Shown: in pieces, positions 1-7,525 of the stretch
Layout: every line of letters starts with the position of its first letter
Numbering within the stretch: the first letter of the stretch is position 1
Assembly (NCBI RefSeq): GCF_036492635.1
Contig: NZ_AP025305.1
Location: 2,170,001 to 2,234,000, forward strand
DNA: 64,000 nucleotides
Source: Aureibacter tunicatorum
Lineage (GTDB): Bacteria; Bacteroidota; Bacteroidia; Cytophagales; Cyclobacteriaceae
Direction of reading: 5' to 3'
The notes under the pieces: generated by a model
What the model saw: only the letters and a program-made list of their open reading frames with translations
Told to the model about the DNA's origin: nothing
Database searches by the model: none
Made by a program: the position numbers and the translations under genes

Positions 1-185
1 GTATAAAATTGTAAAATGAAGCTAGCGATGATTACAATGGGGCCTAAGGTAATTCCAAAGAATCCGAAACCATAATCTTCAGTATCCATGGTCATGATAA
101 CCAAGCCAATGATGAAGGTAGCAATTCCAATCAACATCCAGATGTAATTGGTTTTGTCAAATGCTAAATTTTTATTTTTTTCCAT
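1..185 (-). CDS. DUF3098 family membrane protein (3' end cut by window)
   Basis: Read on the minus strand, this frame starts at the ATG at 185 and stays open to the window edge. It encodes a short polar N-terminus (MEKNKNLAFDKTNY), then a hydrophobic helix, a short turn containing MDTEDYGFGFFG, and a second hydrophobic helix. That two-helix hairpin is the layout of the small DUF3098 membrane proteins of Bacteroidota. It starts 11 nt after the ftsX stop codon and is almost certainly in the same transcript; ftsX–DUF3098–uppP is a common order in this phylum, although uppP would lie outside the window. Its function is unknown beyond a plausible link to cell-envelope or division genes. Confidence 0.75.
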   Translation of the reverse strand, partial: MEKNKNLAFDKTNYIWMLIGIATFIIGLVIMTMDTEDYGFGFFGITLGPIVIIASFILQFY

Positions 186-196
186 ATTTGAATAGA

Positions 197-1090
197 TTAA
201 TATAAATCGTCCAGTTTTACGTAAAGGTATTTTTTTATTGCCGAAAAGGTGCTTGTCAAAGATATCAAAATACCCATGGTCAAAAGCAATCCGAAAAGTA
301 TGTACAATTGATCGTCGTTGATGAGACGATCGAGTTCCGGAATGTATCTTTTAAGATATGAGGTGAGTATATAGATTATCAATATCGATAGCATGCCACC
401 GCCTATGCCATAATAAAACGATCGTTTTAAGAATGGCTTTGATATGAAACCATCGGTTGCTCCTGTGAGTTGCATGCTTCTAATTAGAAAGCGTTGGGAA
501 AATAAGGCAAGTTTGATTGTATTGTGTATCAATACGATGATAGTGATAATCAACAATAGCGAAGTTCCAACTAGTATTATACTTACTTTTGTCAAGTTGT
601 GGTTGATAATATCAATAAAGCTTTTGATATATTCAACTTCATATACCCCCTCAATCATAGATAAGTCGGATTGAATTAGCTCTAATTGTTCATTGGAATG
701 AAATTTATTGTTGATTTTTAGAATGAAGACATCTCTTAGAGGGTTTACCCCGATGAATTTGACAAATTCTTCCCCTGTTTCTCGAATGAGCTTTTCGGCT
801 GCGCTTTCCTTGGATATGAAAGTCACAGCGTCATCATCTTCCGAGTGTGCGAGGAATTCGCTTTTTTGGAGTTTTTGTTGAAGACTAACTTTTTGAGCAT
901 CGGTAATATTCTTCTTCAAATACACTTGAACTTCGATATTTTTGCGAATGATCTGCGTAAGCTTGTCGGTGGAAATATATAAAACTCCGAATAATCCTAG
1001 TATAAATAATGCTAAAGTGATGCTGAATACAACACTGAAAAAAGGAAATGTTCCAAAAGTTTTACTTTTGTTGAATCGGTTAAAACTCAT
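197..1090 (-). CDS. ftsX: Cell division protein FtsX (ABC transporter permease)
   Basis: This 297-aa protein has the FtsX topology: a cytoplasmic N-terminus, a first membrane segment at about residues 17–38, a large extracytoplasmic domain at about 40–170, and three further membrane segments at about 172–192, 225–245 and 262–283. With the ATPase FtsE, FtsX controls peptidoglycan hydrolases at the division site. The length fits Bacteroidota FtsX. The start at MSFNRFNKSK leaves a short basic leader before the first helix, as expected. No ftsE gene lies beside it here, which is normal in this phylum. It appears to be the first gene of a transcript continuing into the DUF3098 gene. Confidence 0.92.
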   Translation of the reverse strand: MSFNRFNKSKTFGTFPFFSVVFSITLALFILGLFGVLYISTDKLTQIIRKNIEVQVYLKKNITDAQKVSLQQKLQKSEFLAHSEDDDAVTFISKESAAEKLIRETGEEFVKFIGVNPLRDVFILKINNKFHSNEQLELIQSDLSMIEGVYEVEYIKSFIDIINHNLTKVSIILVGTSLLLIITIIVLIHNTIKLALFSQRFLIRSMQLTGATDGFISKPFLKRSFYYGIGGGMLSILIIYILTSYLKRYIPELDRLINDDQLYILFGLLLTMGILISLTSTFSAIKKYLYVKLDDLY

Positions 1091-1156
1091 AAAGTTGTTT
1101 TTAGCTATTTGCGTTCAAAAATACCCAATAAATTAAGACTGTCTAAATATTTGGAA

Positions 1157-1190
1157 TAAAAAAAGGTTAAATACATTGACGTATTTAACC
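1157..1190 (-). terminator. Rho-independent terminator of the sigma/anti-sigma operon
   Basis: A perfect 10-bp stem (GGTTAAATAC / GTATTTAACC) with a 6-nt loop is followed, on the minus strand, by an uninterrupted run of U. It lies 24 nt after the stop codon of the anti-sigma-like gene and before ftsX, so it ends the sigma-factor operon and separates it from ftsX. Confidence 0.85.
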
Positions 1191-1213
1191 TGGATTTGTT
1201 CATAGGGGGTAAT

Positions 1214-2185
1214 TTATTGTATAGCTTTTTCTATCTCTTCAATTTTTTTGTCGCTTTTTATTGCTCGCAACTTGGTTATTGCATTTCTCTTTTTGTTGAG
1301 ATGATAATACTTGCGCTTATGTATTAGTATGATCTCAGTTTGTTGATTGTTGAGGTTGACTTCTATTATTCTGTAAGGTATATTATCAAAATCGCCAAAC
1401 AAGGTTAGTTTGCCTTCTTCGAATTTGTAATGACTGCCATACTTGCTGTCGCTGATATTTTCCACATCTGTATAGATATCAGAGTCAGTAGTGTATTTTC
1501 TTTCAATCATCTTCGGAAGATTGTCTTCGGATAGAGCAATGTTTTCTTCGCTGCTGAAAGATGCATTCGTATGGCCAGGCTTGACAATTTCATAATTGCC
1601 CGCTTCAGCAACATGATCCGCAGTTGAGTTCGCATTATTATTCATCGCAAAGTCAGAATTCGCATTTGAGCTTGCTGAAAGAGCATTTGCATTATTTGTA
1701 TAATGCGAGTCAATTTTGCTTGCGTTTAGAGCAACATCACTGCTGATTCTTGGCAGAGGCATCGTAGGAATATCACTGATAACGTCTTTAGCAAAAGGCG
1801 ATTCTATCGCAATATTATATGTATCATTCAACGCTACAAAATTGCTGGCGTCGATCGTGTCGTTTTGGTCGTTTTGATATAAATAATATCCTATGCCTGA
1901 TAGCATGGCTATGGTTATCGTGCTTATAATCGGCACCATGAATTTAGGGTTAAGATGCCAAGGTGTAGTATGCAGGCTTGGAGTCGGCAACTGAGAAAGC
2001 CTTCCTTTGAGTTGGTTTTTTCTAAATTGCTTGATCTCATCTTGAACGCCTTTTTCCAGAAGGTACTCGCTTTTAAGTACAGGATCGGAAGCCAATAGAT
2101 TTTCCAACGATCTGATTTCTCCTTCATTCGCCTCTTTGCTCAAGCACTTTTCAATCAGTTTTGTATGTTCAGGGGTAGTTCGCAT
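1214..2185 (-). CDS. Putative anti-sigma factor (single-pass membrane protein)
   Basis: This 323-aa protein starts 9 nt after an ECF sigma factor gene, the usual place for its anti-sigma partner. The N-terminal ~65 residues are charged and helical (LIEKCLSKEANEGEIRSLE), like the cytoplasmic sigma-binding part of Bacteroidota anti-sigma factors. One hydrophobic segment follows at about 82–103. The rest would be periplasmic: an Asn/Ser/Ala-rich low-complexity linker at about 165–195 and a C-terminal segment rich in beta-forming and basic residues. The zinc-binding HxxxCxxC of classic ZAS anti-sigma factors is absent. The function is inferred mainly from position and topology. Confidence 0.65.
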   Translation of the reverse strand: MRTTPEHTKLIEKCLSKEANEGEIRSLENLLASDPVLKSEYLLEKGVQDEIKQFRKNQLKGRLSQLPTPSLHTTPWHLNPKFMVPIISTITIAMLSGIGYYLYQNDQNDTIDASNFVALNDTYNIAIESPFAKDVISDIPTMPLPRISSDVALNASKIDSHYTNNANALSASSNANSDFAMNNNANSTADHVAEAGNYEIVKPGHTNASFSSEENIALSEDNLPKMIERKYTTDSDIYTDVENISDSKYGSHYKFEEGKLTLFGDFDNIPYRIIEVNLNNQQTEIILIHKRKYYHLNKKRNAITKLRAIKSDKKIEEIEKAIQ

Positions 2186-2194
2186 AGTCTTGTC

Positions 2195-2734
2195 CTAATC
2201 TTGGAAATCGTGTGCTTTGTACTTTGATCTTACAAAAGCGTCTAACTTCTTTTTACATTTATATTTTTTCGTCTTGGCGGTATCCGTATTGGCGTAGCCC
2301 AATATTTCAGCAATCTTTTGCATCGAAAAGCCATCAAAATAATACAATGATAGTATTTTTTGACACGACTCTTGCATCTGATTTACGCAATTTCTGATGA
2401 TTTCTTGCCTTTCTTTAGCTTCAAAATCCAAATTCACTGAATCTTCTTTTTCTTCATGGCTTAGTTTGCTTTTCCTCTTAAGTTCTTTAAGCCAAAGATT
2501 ATTGCTTACGCTATAAAGGTAAGTGCTTATTTTTGAAGTAAGCTCGAAGCTTTCGCTAATCGCATTTTGCCAAAATACGATCAATGCATCTTGAAATATG
2601 TCTTTAGCTTCTTCTTCAGATCCGTTATTTTTGGTAATATGACCTACAATCATACGATAATTCTTCTGATACAAGTAATCTAAAGCTCGTTCATCGCCAT
2701 TTTTTATTTTTATTAATATGTCTTTATCTTTCAT
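2195..2734 (-). CDS. ECF-type RNA polymerase sigma factor (sigma-70 family)
   Basis: This 179-aa protein has sigma-70 region 2 at about residues 20–90 (a YLYQKNYRMIV helix, then EEEAKDIFQDALIVFWQN) and region 4 at about 115–165 with a helix-turn-helix (YYFDGFSMQKIAEILGYAN). No region 1 or 3 is present, which defines the extracytoplasmic-function class. It would direct RNA polymerase to a small set of promoters and be held inactive by the membrane protein encoded just downstream. The pair is transcribed together and ends at the hairpin at 1157–1190. Its targets cannot be told from the window. Confidence 0.93.
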   Translation of the reverse strand: MKDKDILIKIKNGDERALDYLYQKNYRMIVGHITKNNGSEEEAKDIFQDALIVFWQNAISESFELTSKISTYLYSVSNNLWLKELKRKSKLSHEEKEDSVNLDFEAKERQEIIRNCVNQMQESCQKILSLYYFDGFSMQKIAEILGYANTDTAKTKKYKCKKKLDAFVRSKYKAHDFQD

Positions 2735-2989
2735 TTGTTCACCTGTACATACTCACAATAGAAAAAAAGTAACCTGTTGAAAGAGGAATTTTTCAAAAAA
2801 TACTAAAAATGTGAAATCTTAGCTAGCATTGATGGTATTTTATTTAATGTTGGGCAGTGAATTTATTAAAATAAATATTTTTAATTATCTTTTAGTAGTG
2901 GTTATTTCTATGCTAGTACTAGATCAGTAATTTGAATTGCTATTTATTATTAAGCTATTGAGAATGACCTGGTGACTAAAGTTAGGTGT

Positions 2990-3973
2990 ATGTTTGGTGT
3001 TATGAAAGCGACTGCTTGCAAGAGCAAGTCGCAAGAAGAAGTTGATTGGCAAAGGTTTAACTATTGCGGGACTTGCAAGAGTATTGGGGTGATGTATGGG
3101 CATCAATCAAGGCTTTTTTTAAATTATGATATCGTATTTCTAACCAGTTTGCTTCAAGCCATATCAGGTAAAAAAGAAGACAACACTGTAAGGTTTAAGA
3201 ATTCGAAGTTGTTTTGTTGGGATATGCCTCGTTTGGATCAAATATCAATAATTCAGAAATACACATCTTCATTGCATTTATTTTTGGCTTCTATAAAAGT
3301 CAAAGACAATATCATCGATGGTAATAAATTGAGTCGAATAAAGTGGACAGCATTTAATGTGTCAATGTCGGGTAATTTTTTTAAGAGCAAAGATGCTTTA
3401 GCTGCATTGGGTTTGCCAGTTGATATGTTAAATGGCGAAGTAGAAAAGAATTTTAAGGCTGAGCAAGTAAAGGGTTTGTCTTTATCCGAATACTCAAAAT
3501 ATACTTCAGAGGTATGCAAGATTATTTTTGAGCATGGAGCAAAGCTTGCGAATTCGGATTTCTCAAATAAATTTAAAGAAATAGGAGCATCATTTGGTAA
3601 GCTAGTGTATTGTTTGGACGCTAGAAACGATTATGAAGAAGATCGTAGAAACGGAAGTTTTAACCCCATGATTAACAATACAGCGATTCAAGTCAAAGAC
3701 TTGGATCGGGTTATAATGGATGAAGTAAATTTTTTGATTGGTCAATTGAAAGGTTTGGGTTTGCCAAATGGAGTGCTAGATAGTTACATATCGCGTTTTC
3801 GAATTCTTCTTTCAAAAGAAACTATTGAAGAAAAACAAAAGAAGAGTTCAAAGATTAGTGATTTATTTTGTTTGCCGGATAGCTTCGAAGTTTGTGACTT
3901 TTGCTGTTGTGATGGTTTCTGCTGTGGAGAAGGTGGAGGCTGCGACGGCTGTTGTGAGTGCCATTGTGGTTAA
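2990..3973 (+). CDS. DUF5685 family protein with Cys-rich tail
   Basis: The frame can be read from a GTG at 2972, but I prefer the ATG at 2990 (MFGVMKATACKS), because DUF5685 proteins typically begin with an MFG motif; this gives 327 aa. The N-terminal part has the family pattern of paired cysteines followed by a conserved segment (YCGTCKSIG, then SRLFLNYD). The middle is helical and acidic, with DARNDYEEDRRNGSFNP resembling a metal- or substrate-binding helix. The last 26 residues contain 11 cysteines in CC and CCC clusters. The family has no established function; the tail suggests metal binding or a modification substrate. It has no signal peptide, so it is probably cytoplasmic. Confidence 0.75.
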   Translation: MFGVMKATACKSKSQEEVDWQRFNYCGTCKSIGVMYGHQSRLFLNYDIVFLTSLLQAISGKKEDNTVRFKNSKLFCWDMPRLDQISIIQKYTSSLHLFLASIKVKDNIIDGNKLSRIKWTAFNVSMSGNFFKSKDALAALGLPVDMLNGEVEKNFKAEQVKGLSLSEYSKYTSEVCKIIFEHGAKLANSDFSNKFKEIGASFGKLVYCLDARNDYEEDRRNGSFNPMINNTAIQVKDLDRVIMDEVNFLIGQLKGLGLPNGVLDSYISRFRILLSKETIEEKQKKSSKISDLFCLPDSFEVCDFCCCDGFCCGEGGGCDGCCECHCG

Positions 3974-4067
3974 TGAATTAACATCCTTTAACTTTTGTGT
4001 AAATTATTTACTGCAAGTTTTTGCTCAATAATCCATATATTAAATAGACAAACCAAATTTTACGATT

Positions 4068-4280
4068 ATGGTAGTAACTATTTTTTTAGCGTTTGCATTC
4101 ATGCCATTTTTTGGAGAGCGTGAAATTGAGTTCAATCCAGATTCCATTCATATTGAAATAATTAGACATTGCGAATTAGAAGAATATGAACTCAAAGAGA
4201 GGTATTTTGAAGAAGAGCATAAAACTGAGGACCATAAGGGGAGAACGGTTCATATAGAAGAGCTCGGAGAGTATAATTAA
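4068..4280 (+). CDS. Small hypothetical protein
   Basis: A 70-aa frame with a hydrophobic N-terminus (MVVTIFLAFAFMPFF) that may be a membrane anchor or short signal, followed by a very acidic, Glu- and His-rich tail. It sits about 95 nt after the DUF5685 gene and is directly followed by a good terminator, which supports a real short gene on the same transcript. No family is recognised. The alternative is that this is only the transcribed 3' region of the DUF5685 gene. Confidence 0.45.
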   Translation: MVVTIFLAFAFMPFFGEREIEFNPDSIHIEIIRHCELEEYELKERYFEEEHKTEDHKGRTVHIEELGEYN

Positions 4281-4290
4281 GAATAATTTT

Positions 4291-4320
4291 GGAGAACTGA
4301 ACGGTTCTCCTTTTTTATTT
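4291..4320 (+). terminator. Rho-independent terminator
   Basis: A 7-bp stem (GGAGAAC / GTTCTCC) with a 6-nt loop is followed by TTTTTTATTTT on the plus strand. It closes the DUF5685/small-protein transcript. On the other strand it could weakly end the YceI-like gene that stops at 4348. Confidence 0.8.
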
Positions 4321-4347
4321 TCTATCAGGAAGGGGAGACTTAGTCTG

Positions 4348-4950
4348 TTAAGAGTTGCTTTTGTTGAAGTTGATAACATATTCAACGACGACTAGGGGCT
4401 CTACTTTGATTAATCCTAGCATTTTGTTTGGAGGCTTGATTTTATAATCTCTCATATCGATCTCCAAAAGACCTTTGACAAGCAACATTCCTTCATTATT
4501 TCTAATGATTTTTTTTGGAATGATTTGGTACTCTAAGGATTCCCCAGACATTTCAACACTGACAGTCATGGATTTAAGCTTATTGCTTTGGTTCAGTTGA
4601 ATCTCTTGTAAATCAATTACAATATGCGGAAATTGGCGGGCATTCAAAGCGCTAGCCAAGTCTTTGCTGATTAATTCTATAGAACATTCGCAACTGTCAA
4701 TATCAAAATACAATTCGGCTTCTTCAAGGACAATACGATTATCCTTAATGTCTTTTTCTTGAAAATGAAAATCTCTTGACGTAGCGGAATGAAAATCGCA
4801 TTCGAAAGTATTTATATTCGTTTTGCCTTTCATTATTAGTTCCGCTGAAGCATGAACATTAATCATTTTTGATGGGGAAGAATTTTCTTGAGCATTTGAC
4901 TGATGTAAATATGAAATAAGTATTATTATAATTATTATTCTATGAATCAT
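4348..4950 (-). CDS. YceI-like secreted lipid-binding protein
   Basis: A 200-aa protein with an N-terminal signal peptide (hydrophobic Ile/Leu stretch, then HQSNAQE). The mature part has the YceI-like pattern: a start resembling KGKTNINTFECDFHS, alternating beta strands, a KDLASALNARQFPHIVID segment matching the 'K..L....YP.I.F' helix-strand, and a closing strand with DYKIKPPNKMLGLIKVEP. YceI-family proteins are periplasmic or secreted beta-barrel lipocalin-like folds that bind polyisoprenoid lipids. A divergent second member lies at 6368–6946, on the far side of the beta-barrel gene. A terminator at about 4965–4994 separates this gene from the upstream operon. Confidence 0.7.
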   Translation of the reverse strand: MIHRIIIIIILISYLHQSNAQENSSPSKMINVHASAELIMKGKTNINTFECDFHSATSRDFHFQEKDIKDNRIVLEEAELYFDIDSCECSIELISKDLASALNARQFPHIVIDLQEIQLNQSNKLKSMTVSVEMSGESLEYQIIPKKIIRNNEGMLLVKGLLEIDMRDYKIKPPNKMLGLIKVEPLVVVEYVINFNKSNS

Positions 4951-4964
4951 CAGGTAAGGGTATT

Positions 4965-4994
4965 AAAAAAGCTGCCTCTAAATGAAGCAGCTTT
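4965..4994 (-). terminator. Rho-independent terminator after the beta-barrel gene
   Basis: Read on the minus strand, AAAGCTGC pairs with GCAGCTTT around a short loop and is followed by TTTTAATA. It lies 20 nt after the stop codon of the outer-membrane protein gene. Confidence 0.85.
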
Positions 4995-5013
4995 CGGTTA
5001 ACAAGTAATATAA

Positions 5014-6357
5014 TTAGAAAGAGATTGCGGCCTCGATCATTATTCCATTGAATTCATATCCATCAAAGTTGCTTCCTGCATAGCCATCTCCTTTGTATTT
5101 TTGGTTAACATATTCAAGCTTAGCAACTACGTTTTGAGTTAGGAACCAACCAAAAACAGCATTGTACCTTTGAATTTTCTTCTCTGCGGCGCCTTCATAG
5201 TCTTCCCCATTCACAAGGTTGTAACGACCGCCTACATAGAAGTTTTCATTATGACCAAATCTATAGATCAAATCTCCAGCAATTTGAGTGTATTTCCCAT
5301 TGTCGAATTCGTCACCTTCGACTACGTCGCCAGCGGAGACTTCATATGCGCCAAAGAATTCCAAGCCTCTATATTTTACAAATGGGTTAATCTGCCAGTT
5401 GGTTACGCTTCTGAAGCCTGGGTTAACGCGCCCGCTAAAATCGCCTCCTTCTATCAGGTTTCCATCCTCATCAATGAATGATGTTACATGATAATATCTA
5501 GATCCAGCGCGATCGCCTCCATACATATAAGTTCCATTGTCATAGCTCTTGTTCACATACCATGACCCTGTCAGACGAACTCTCAAATCTGAATTCACTT
5601 GATTGTCATAACCTAACTTACCGTAAAAAGAGGGCTTGTTATCCGCTTGTCCGGTTACAGTGGATGATCCCCAACCCGTTTGATCTTGTTGGACACTTTG
5701 ATTCAGTTTTCCATTTGAAACTCCGGCTACTACCAATAGATTTTTGGCTTGGACCGTTGCTTCCATGAATGCCTCAGTAGTAAAGGCGTCCATCAAGTAG
5801 TTGCCAACGAAAGGGTTTTGGGTAGCATTAGCGTTGTCCGTTCTTCTGAAATGGGCGTCGCCGTAATTAATTTCATCAAGACCTACGCGAACGCTTGTGT
5901 ATTGCATCACTTCTTTCAGAAAGTCTTTTTTGATGAAGTCAAGTTTATCAATTTGCATATATCCACCTTTTACCCAAGCTTCATTATGATGTCTTGACGC
6001 TAGGTAAGTTGTCAAGTGCATTCTCATCCCATCATATAGTTGCACGTCTAGTTTTAGATTGGCAGCGGGAAGGTTGAAGTCCGAGCCAATGTTAGCGGTG
6101 TTTCCATTCGTATTGCTTTGGTCTAGCATTTGGAATTGCAAAGCGAAGTCGCCGCCAACTCTAACTTTAAAGCCACTGTAAGTAGTTGTGTCATTTTTTG
6201 GAGTTTCAAATACATTCACTCCTGATAGACCTGCGCTTCTGTAATATTGAAGCCCGCCGTTGCCTAGAAACTCGAATTGCGCTTGTGCCATCAAAGGCAA
6301 AATTACCGCTGCAATAATTAATATCGCAGCCGAAAAAAATCTGTAATTAGCGTTCAT
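5014..6357 (-). CDS. Outer-membrane beta-barrel (porin-like) protein
   Basis: This 447-aa protein has a clear signal peptide (residues about 1–27, ending ALMAQAQ-like). The mature part is built of alternating amphipathic strands rich in Gly, Tyr, Asn and Asp, with the pattern of a 16- to 18-stranded barrel, and ends in phenylalanine (IEAAISF), the usual signal for barrel assembly. Loops such as the RTDNANATQNPFVGNY region are long and polar. It follows a YceI gene by 10 nt and so is co-transcribed with it; pairing with a YceI lipid carrier suggests transport of a hydrophobic compound, which is inference. I cannot name the substrate or a specific porin family. Confidence 0.72.
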   Translation of the reverse strand: MNANYRFFSAAILIIAAVILPLMAQAQFEFLGNGGLQYYRSAGLSGVNVFETPKNDTTTYSGFKVRVGGDFALQFQMLDQSNTNGNTANIGSDFNLPAANLKLDVQLYDGMRMHLTTYLASRHHNEAWVKGGYMQIDKLDFIKKDFLKEVMQYTSVRVGLDEINYGDAHFRRTDNANATQNPFVGNYLMDAFTTEAFMEATVQAKNLLVVAGVSNGKLNQSVQQDQTGWGSSTVTGQADNKPSFYGKLGYDNQVNSDLRVRLTGSWYVNKSYDNGTYMYGGDRAGSRYYHVTSFIDEDGNLIEGGDFSGRVNPGFRSVTNWQINPFVKYRGLEFFGAYEVSAGDVVEGDEFDNGKYTQIAGDLIYRFGHNENFYVGGRYNLVNGEDYEGAAEKKIQRYNAVFGWFLTQNVVAKLEYVNQKYKGDGYAGSNFDGYEFNGIMIEAAISF

Positions 6358-6367
6358 AAGTATGTGT

Positions 6368-6946
6368 TTATTGTAATACTAGTTCATATTTTACATTGAC
6401 GTCGTCATAGCATTTTACAGCTCCCATCATTGCTGTTGGAGGCTCCACATTATATTCTGACATCTTAATTGGCAATTCTCCTTGGATTTTGATGCTCCCT
6501 GAAGTAGCTGTCGCTTTAGCTGTAAATGTGATGCTTTTTTGTGTCCCGGCTATTGTAAGTGAGCCGGTAGCAGTCACATTATATTGTCCGTTCCCGATAG
6601 ACTTTATTTCATCGACATTATTCAAAGTCATCGTTATATTCTTATGATTCTTAGCTTTTAGAGCTTTATAGGTTTTGTCATTCATCGCGCCTTTGCCACT
6701 TTCAATTCCTTCCACTGGAATCTTAAGCTCAAAGGATGTGATATTTTGCAAGTTTCCATTGTCAAGCGAAGCGGTGATTGACCCTGTCATTTCTTCCGCA
6801 TTTTCTTCCCACTTGTGGACATTGGAGTCCCCATGAATTTCAACTTTTGATTTTTCCGCAGATAAATTCAGCTTGTCTTGAGCCATAATAATGTTGCTCG
6901 AAAACAAAACCATTAAAAACAACAAAGATATCGTCCCCTTTTTCAT
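6368..6946 (-). CDS. YceI family protein
   Basis: A 192-aa exported protein: a signal peptide with a hydrophobic core (TISLLFLMVLFSSNIIMAQ), then the YceI domain (SAEKSKVEIHGDSNVHKWEE). The conserved ALKAKNHKNITMTL segment and the repeated beta-strand pattern follow, closing with MSEYNVEPPTAMMGAVKCYDDV. The family folds as an elongated barrel holding a polyprenoid-type lipid. It is the first gene of a two-gene operon with the outer-membrane barrel protein (10-nt spacing). The shared PPTAMMG/PPNKMLG signature with the protein at 4348–4950 shows that the two YceI proteins are related copies. Confidence 0.88.
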   Translation of the reverse strand: MKKGTISLLFLMVLFSSNIIMAQDKLNLSAEKSKVEIHGDSNVHKWEENAEEMTGSITASLDNGNLQNITSFELKIPVEGIESGKGAMNDKTYKALKAKNHKNITMTLNNVDEIKSIGNGQYNVTATGSLTIAGTQKSITFTAKATATSGSIKIQGELPIKMSEYNVEPPTAMMGAVKCYDDVNVKYELVLQ

Positions 6947-7391
6947 ATAACCTTTTTTTAAAAAATACCATTTGTTTGATGTTGCAAAGGTTATGTTTGG
7001 GAATAATTAAAAAAATGAGAATTATCACACTTTTTGAAACTGGATTTTGATAATATATTTATGAAAATTGAAAATATTATATAGGTTGTGTTTTTTGAAT
7101 GAATTTAATTTGTAGTGTTACAGTTTTTTATAATAATAAAAGTGTATTCTAGGTTAGAATTATATAGAAACCGAGTGAAAATTGAATATTGAAATAAAAG
7201 CGGAAATATCAACAAATTAGCTAATTACCGTCAGTGAGAAAGTGATTATTAGTCAATTTTTAAACTAAAATTAACTTTTTTTGATGCTTTTAAAAGTCAA
7301 GTTGAATATTGATTATCAGCGTTAGTGATAATAGCTAAGCAAAACCAAGCTTTAGATTTTTGTATAATCATTTTGTTAGTTTCCATTGATG

Positions 7392-7430
7392 CTTTTCAGG
7401 GTTTATCGAGAAATCAAACTCGATGAAAAG
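7392..7430 (+). promoter_or_regulatory. Bulged stem-loop in the leader of the LRR/rSAM cluster
   Basis: CTTTTC pairs with GAAAAG and ATCGAG with CTCGAT, with an 8-nt loop and a 7-nt one-sided bulge (AGGGTTT). It is located about 100 nt upstream of the first LRR gene. It might be a leader RNA structure or a protein site. The evidence is base pairing only. Confidence 0.35.
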
Positions 7431-7455
7431 ATTTGATTGTAGTTATTGATTTAAT

Positions 7456-7469
7456 CCCTGAAAACAGGG
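7456..7469. promoter_or_regulatory. CCCTG-AAAA-CAGGG palindrome, copy 1 (putative operator)
   Basis: A 5-bp inverted repeat around AAAA (6 bp counting the flanking T/A pair), ending 56 nt before the ATG at 7526. Together with the flanking bases it matches the element at 26638–26651 in 18 of 19 positions. That second copy ends 57 nt from the start of the MoxR/VWA operon. Spacing and identity suggest a shared transcription-factor site or leader element. Confidence 0.55.
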
Positions 7470-7525
7470 AGTGCATATTTATTTTAAAATTGTGTAATTT
7501 ACTCTAGAGAATTTTTTAGAATTAT

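Larger units (their letters stand above)
6947..7525. other. Long AT-rich intergenic region with two hairpins
   Basis: This 579-bp divergent spacer separates the YceI operon (minus) from the LRR/radical-SAM cluster (plus). I see no gene in it. The left part is very AT-rich and should hold the YceI promoter. The right part contains a bulged hairpin at 7392–7430 and the CCCTG-AAAA-CAGGG palindrome at 7456–7469 close to the first LRR gene. Confidence 0.6.

Noticed and set aside
444-674. Short plus-strand frames lying opposite ftsX and similar long genes elsewhere
   Set aside because: They overlap well-identified genes in full, lack family features and look like by-products of the coding strand.
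1620-1720. Tandem repeat in the Asn/Ser/Ala-rich part of the anti-sigma-like gene
   Set aside because: The sequence is compositionally biased but has no fixed repeat unit.
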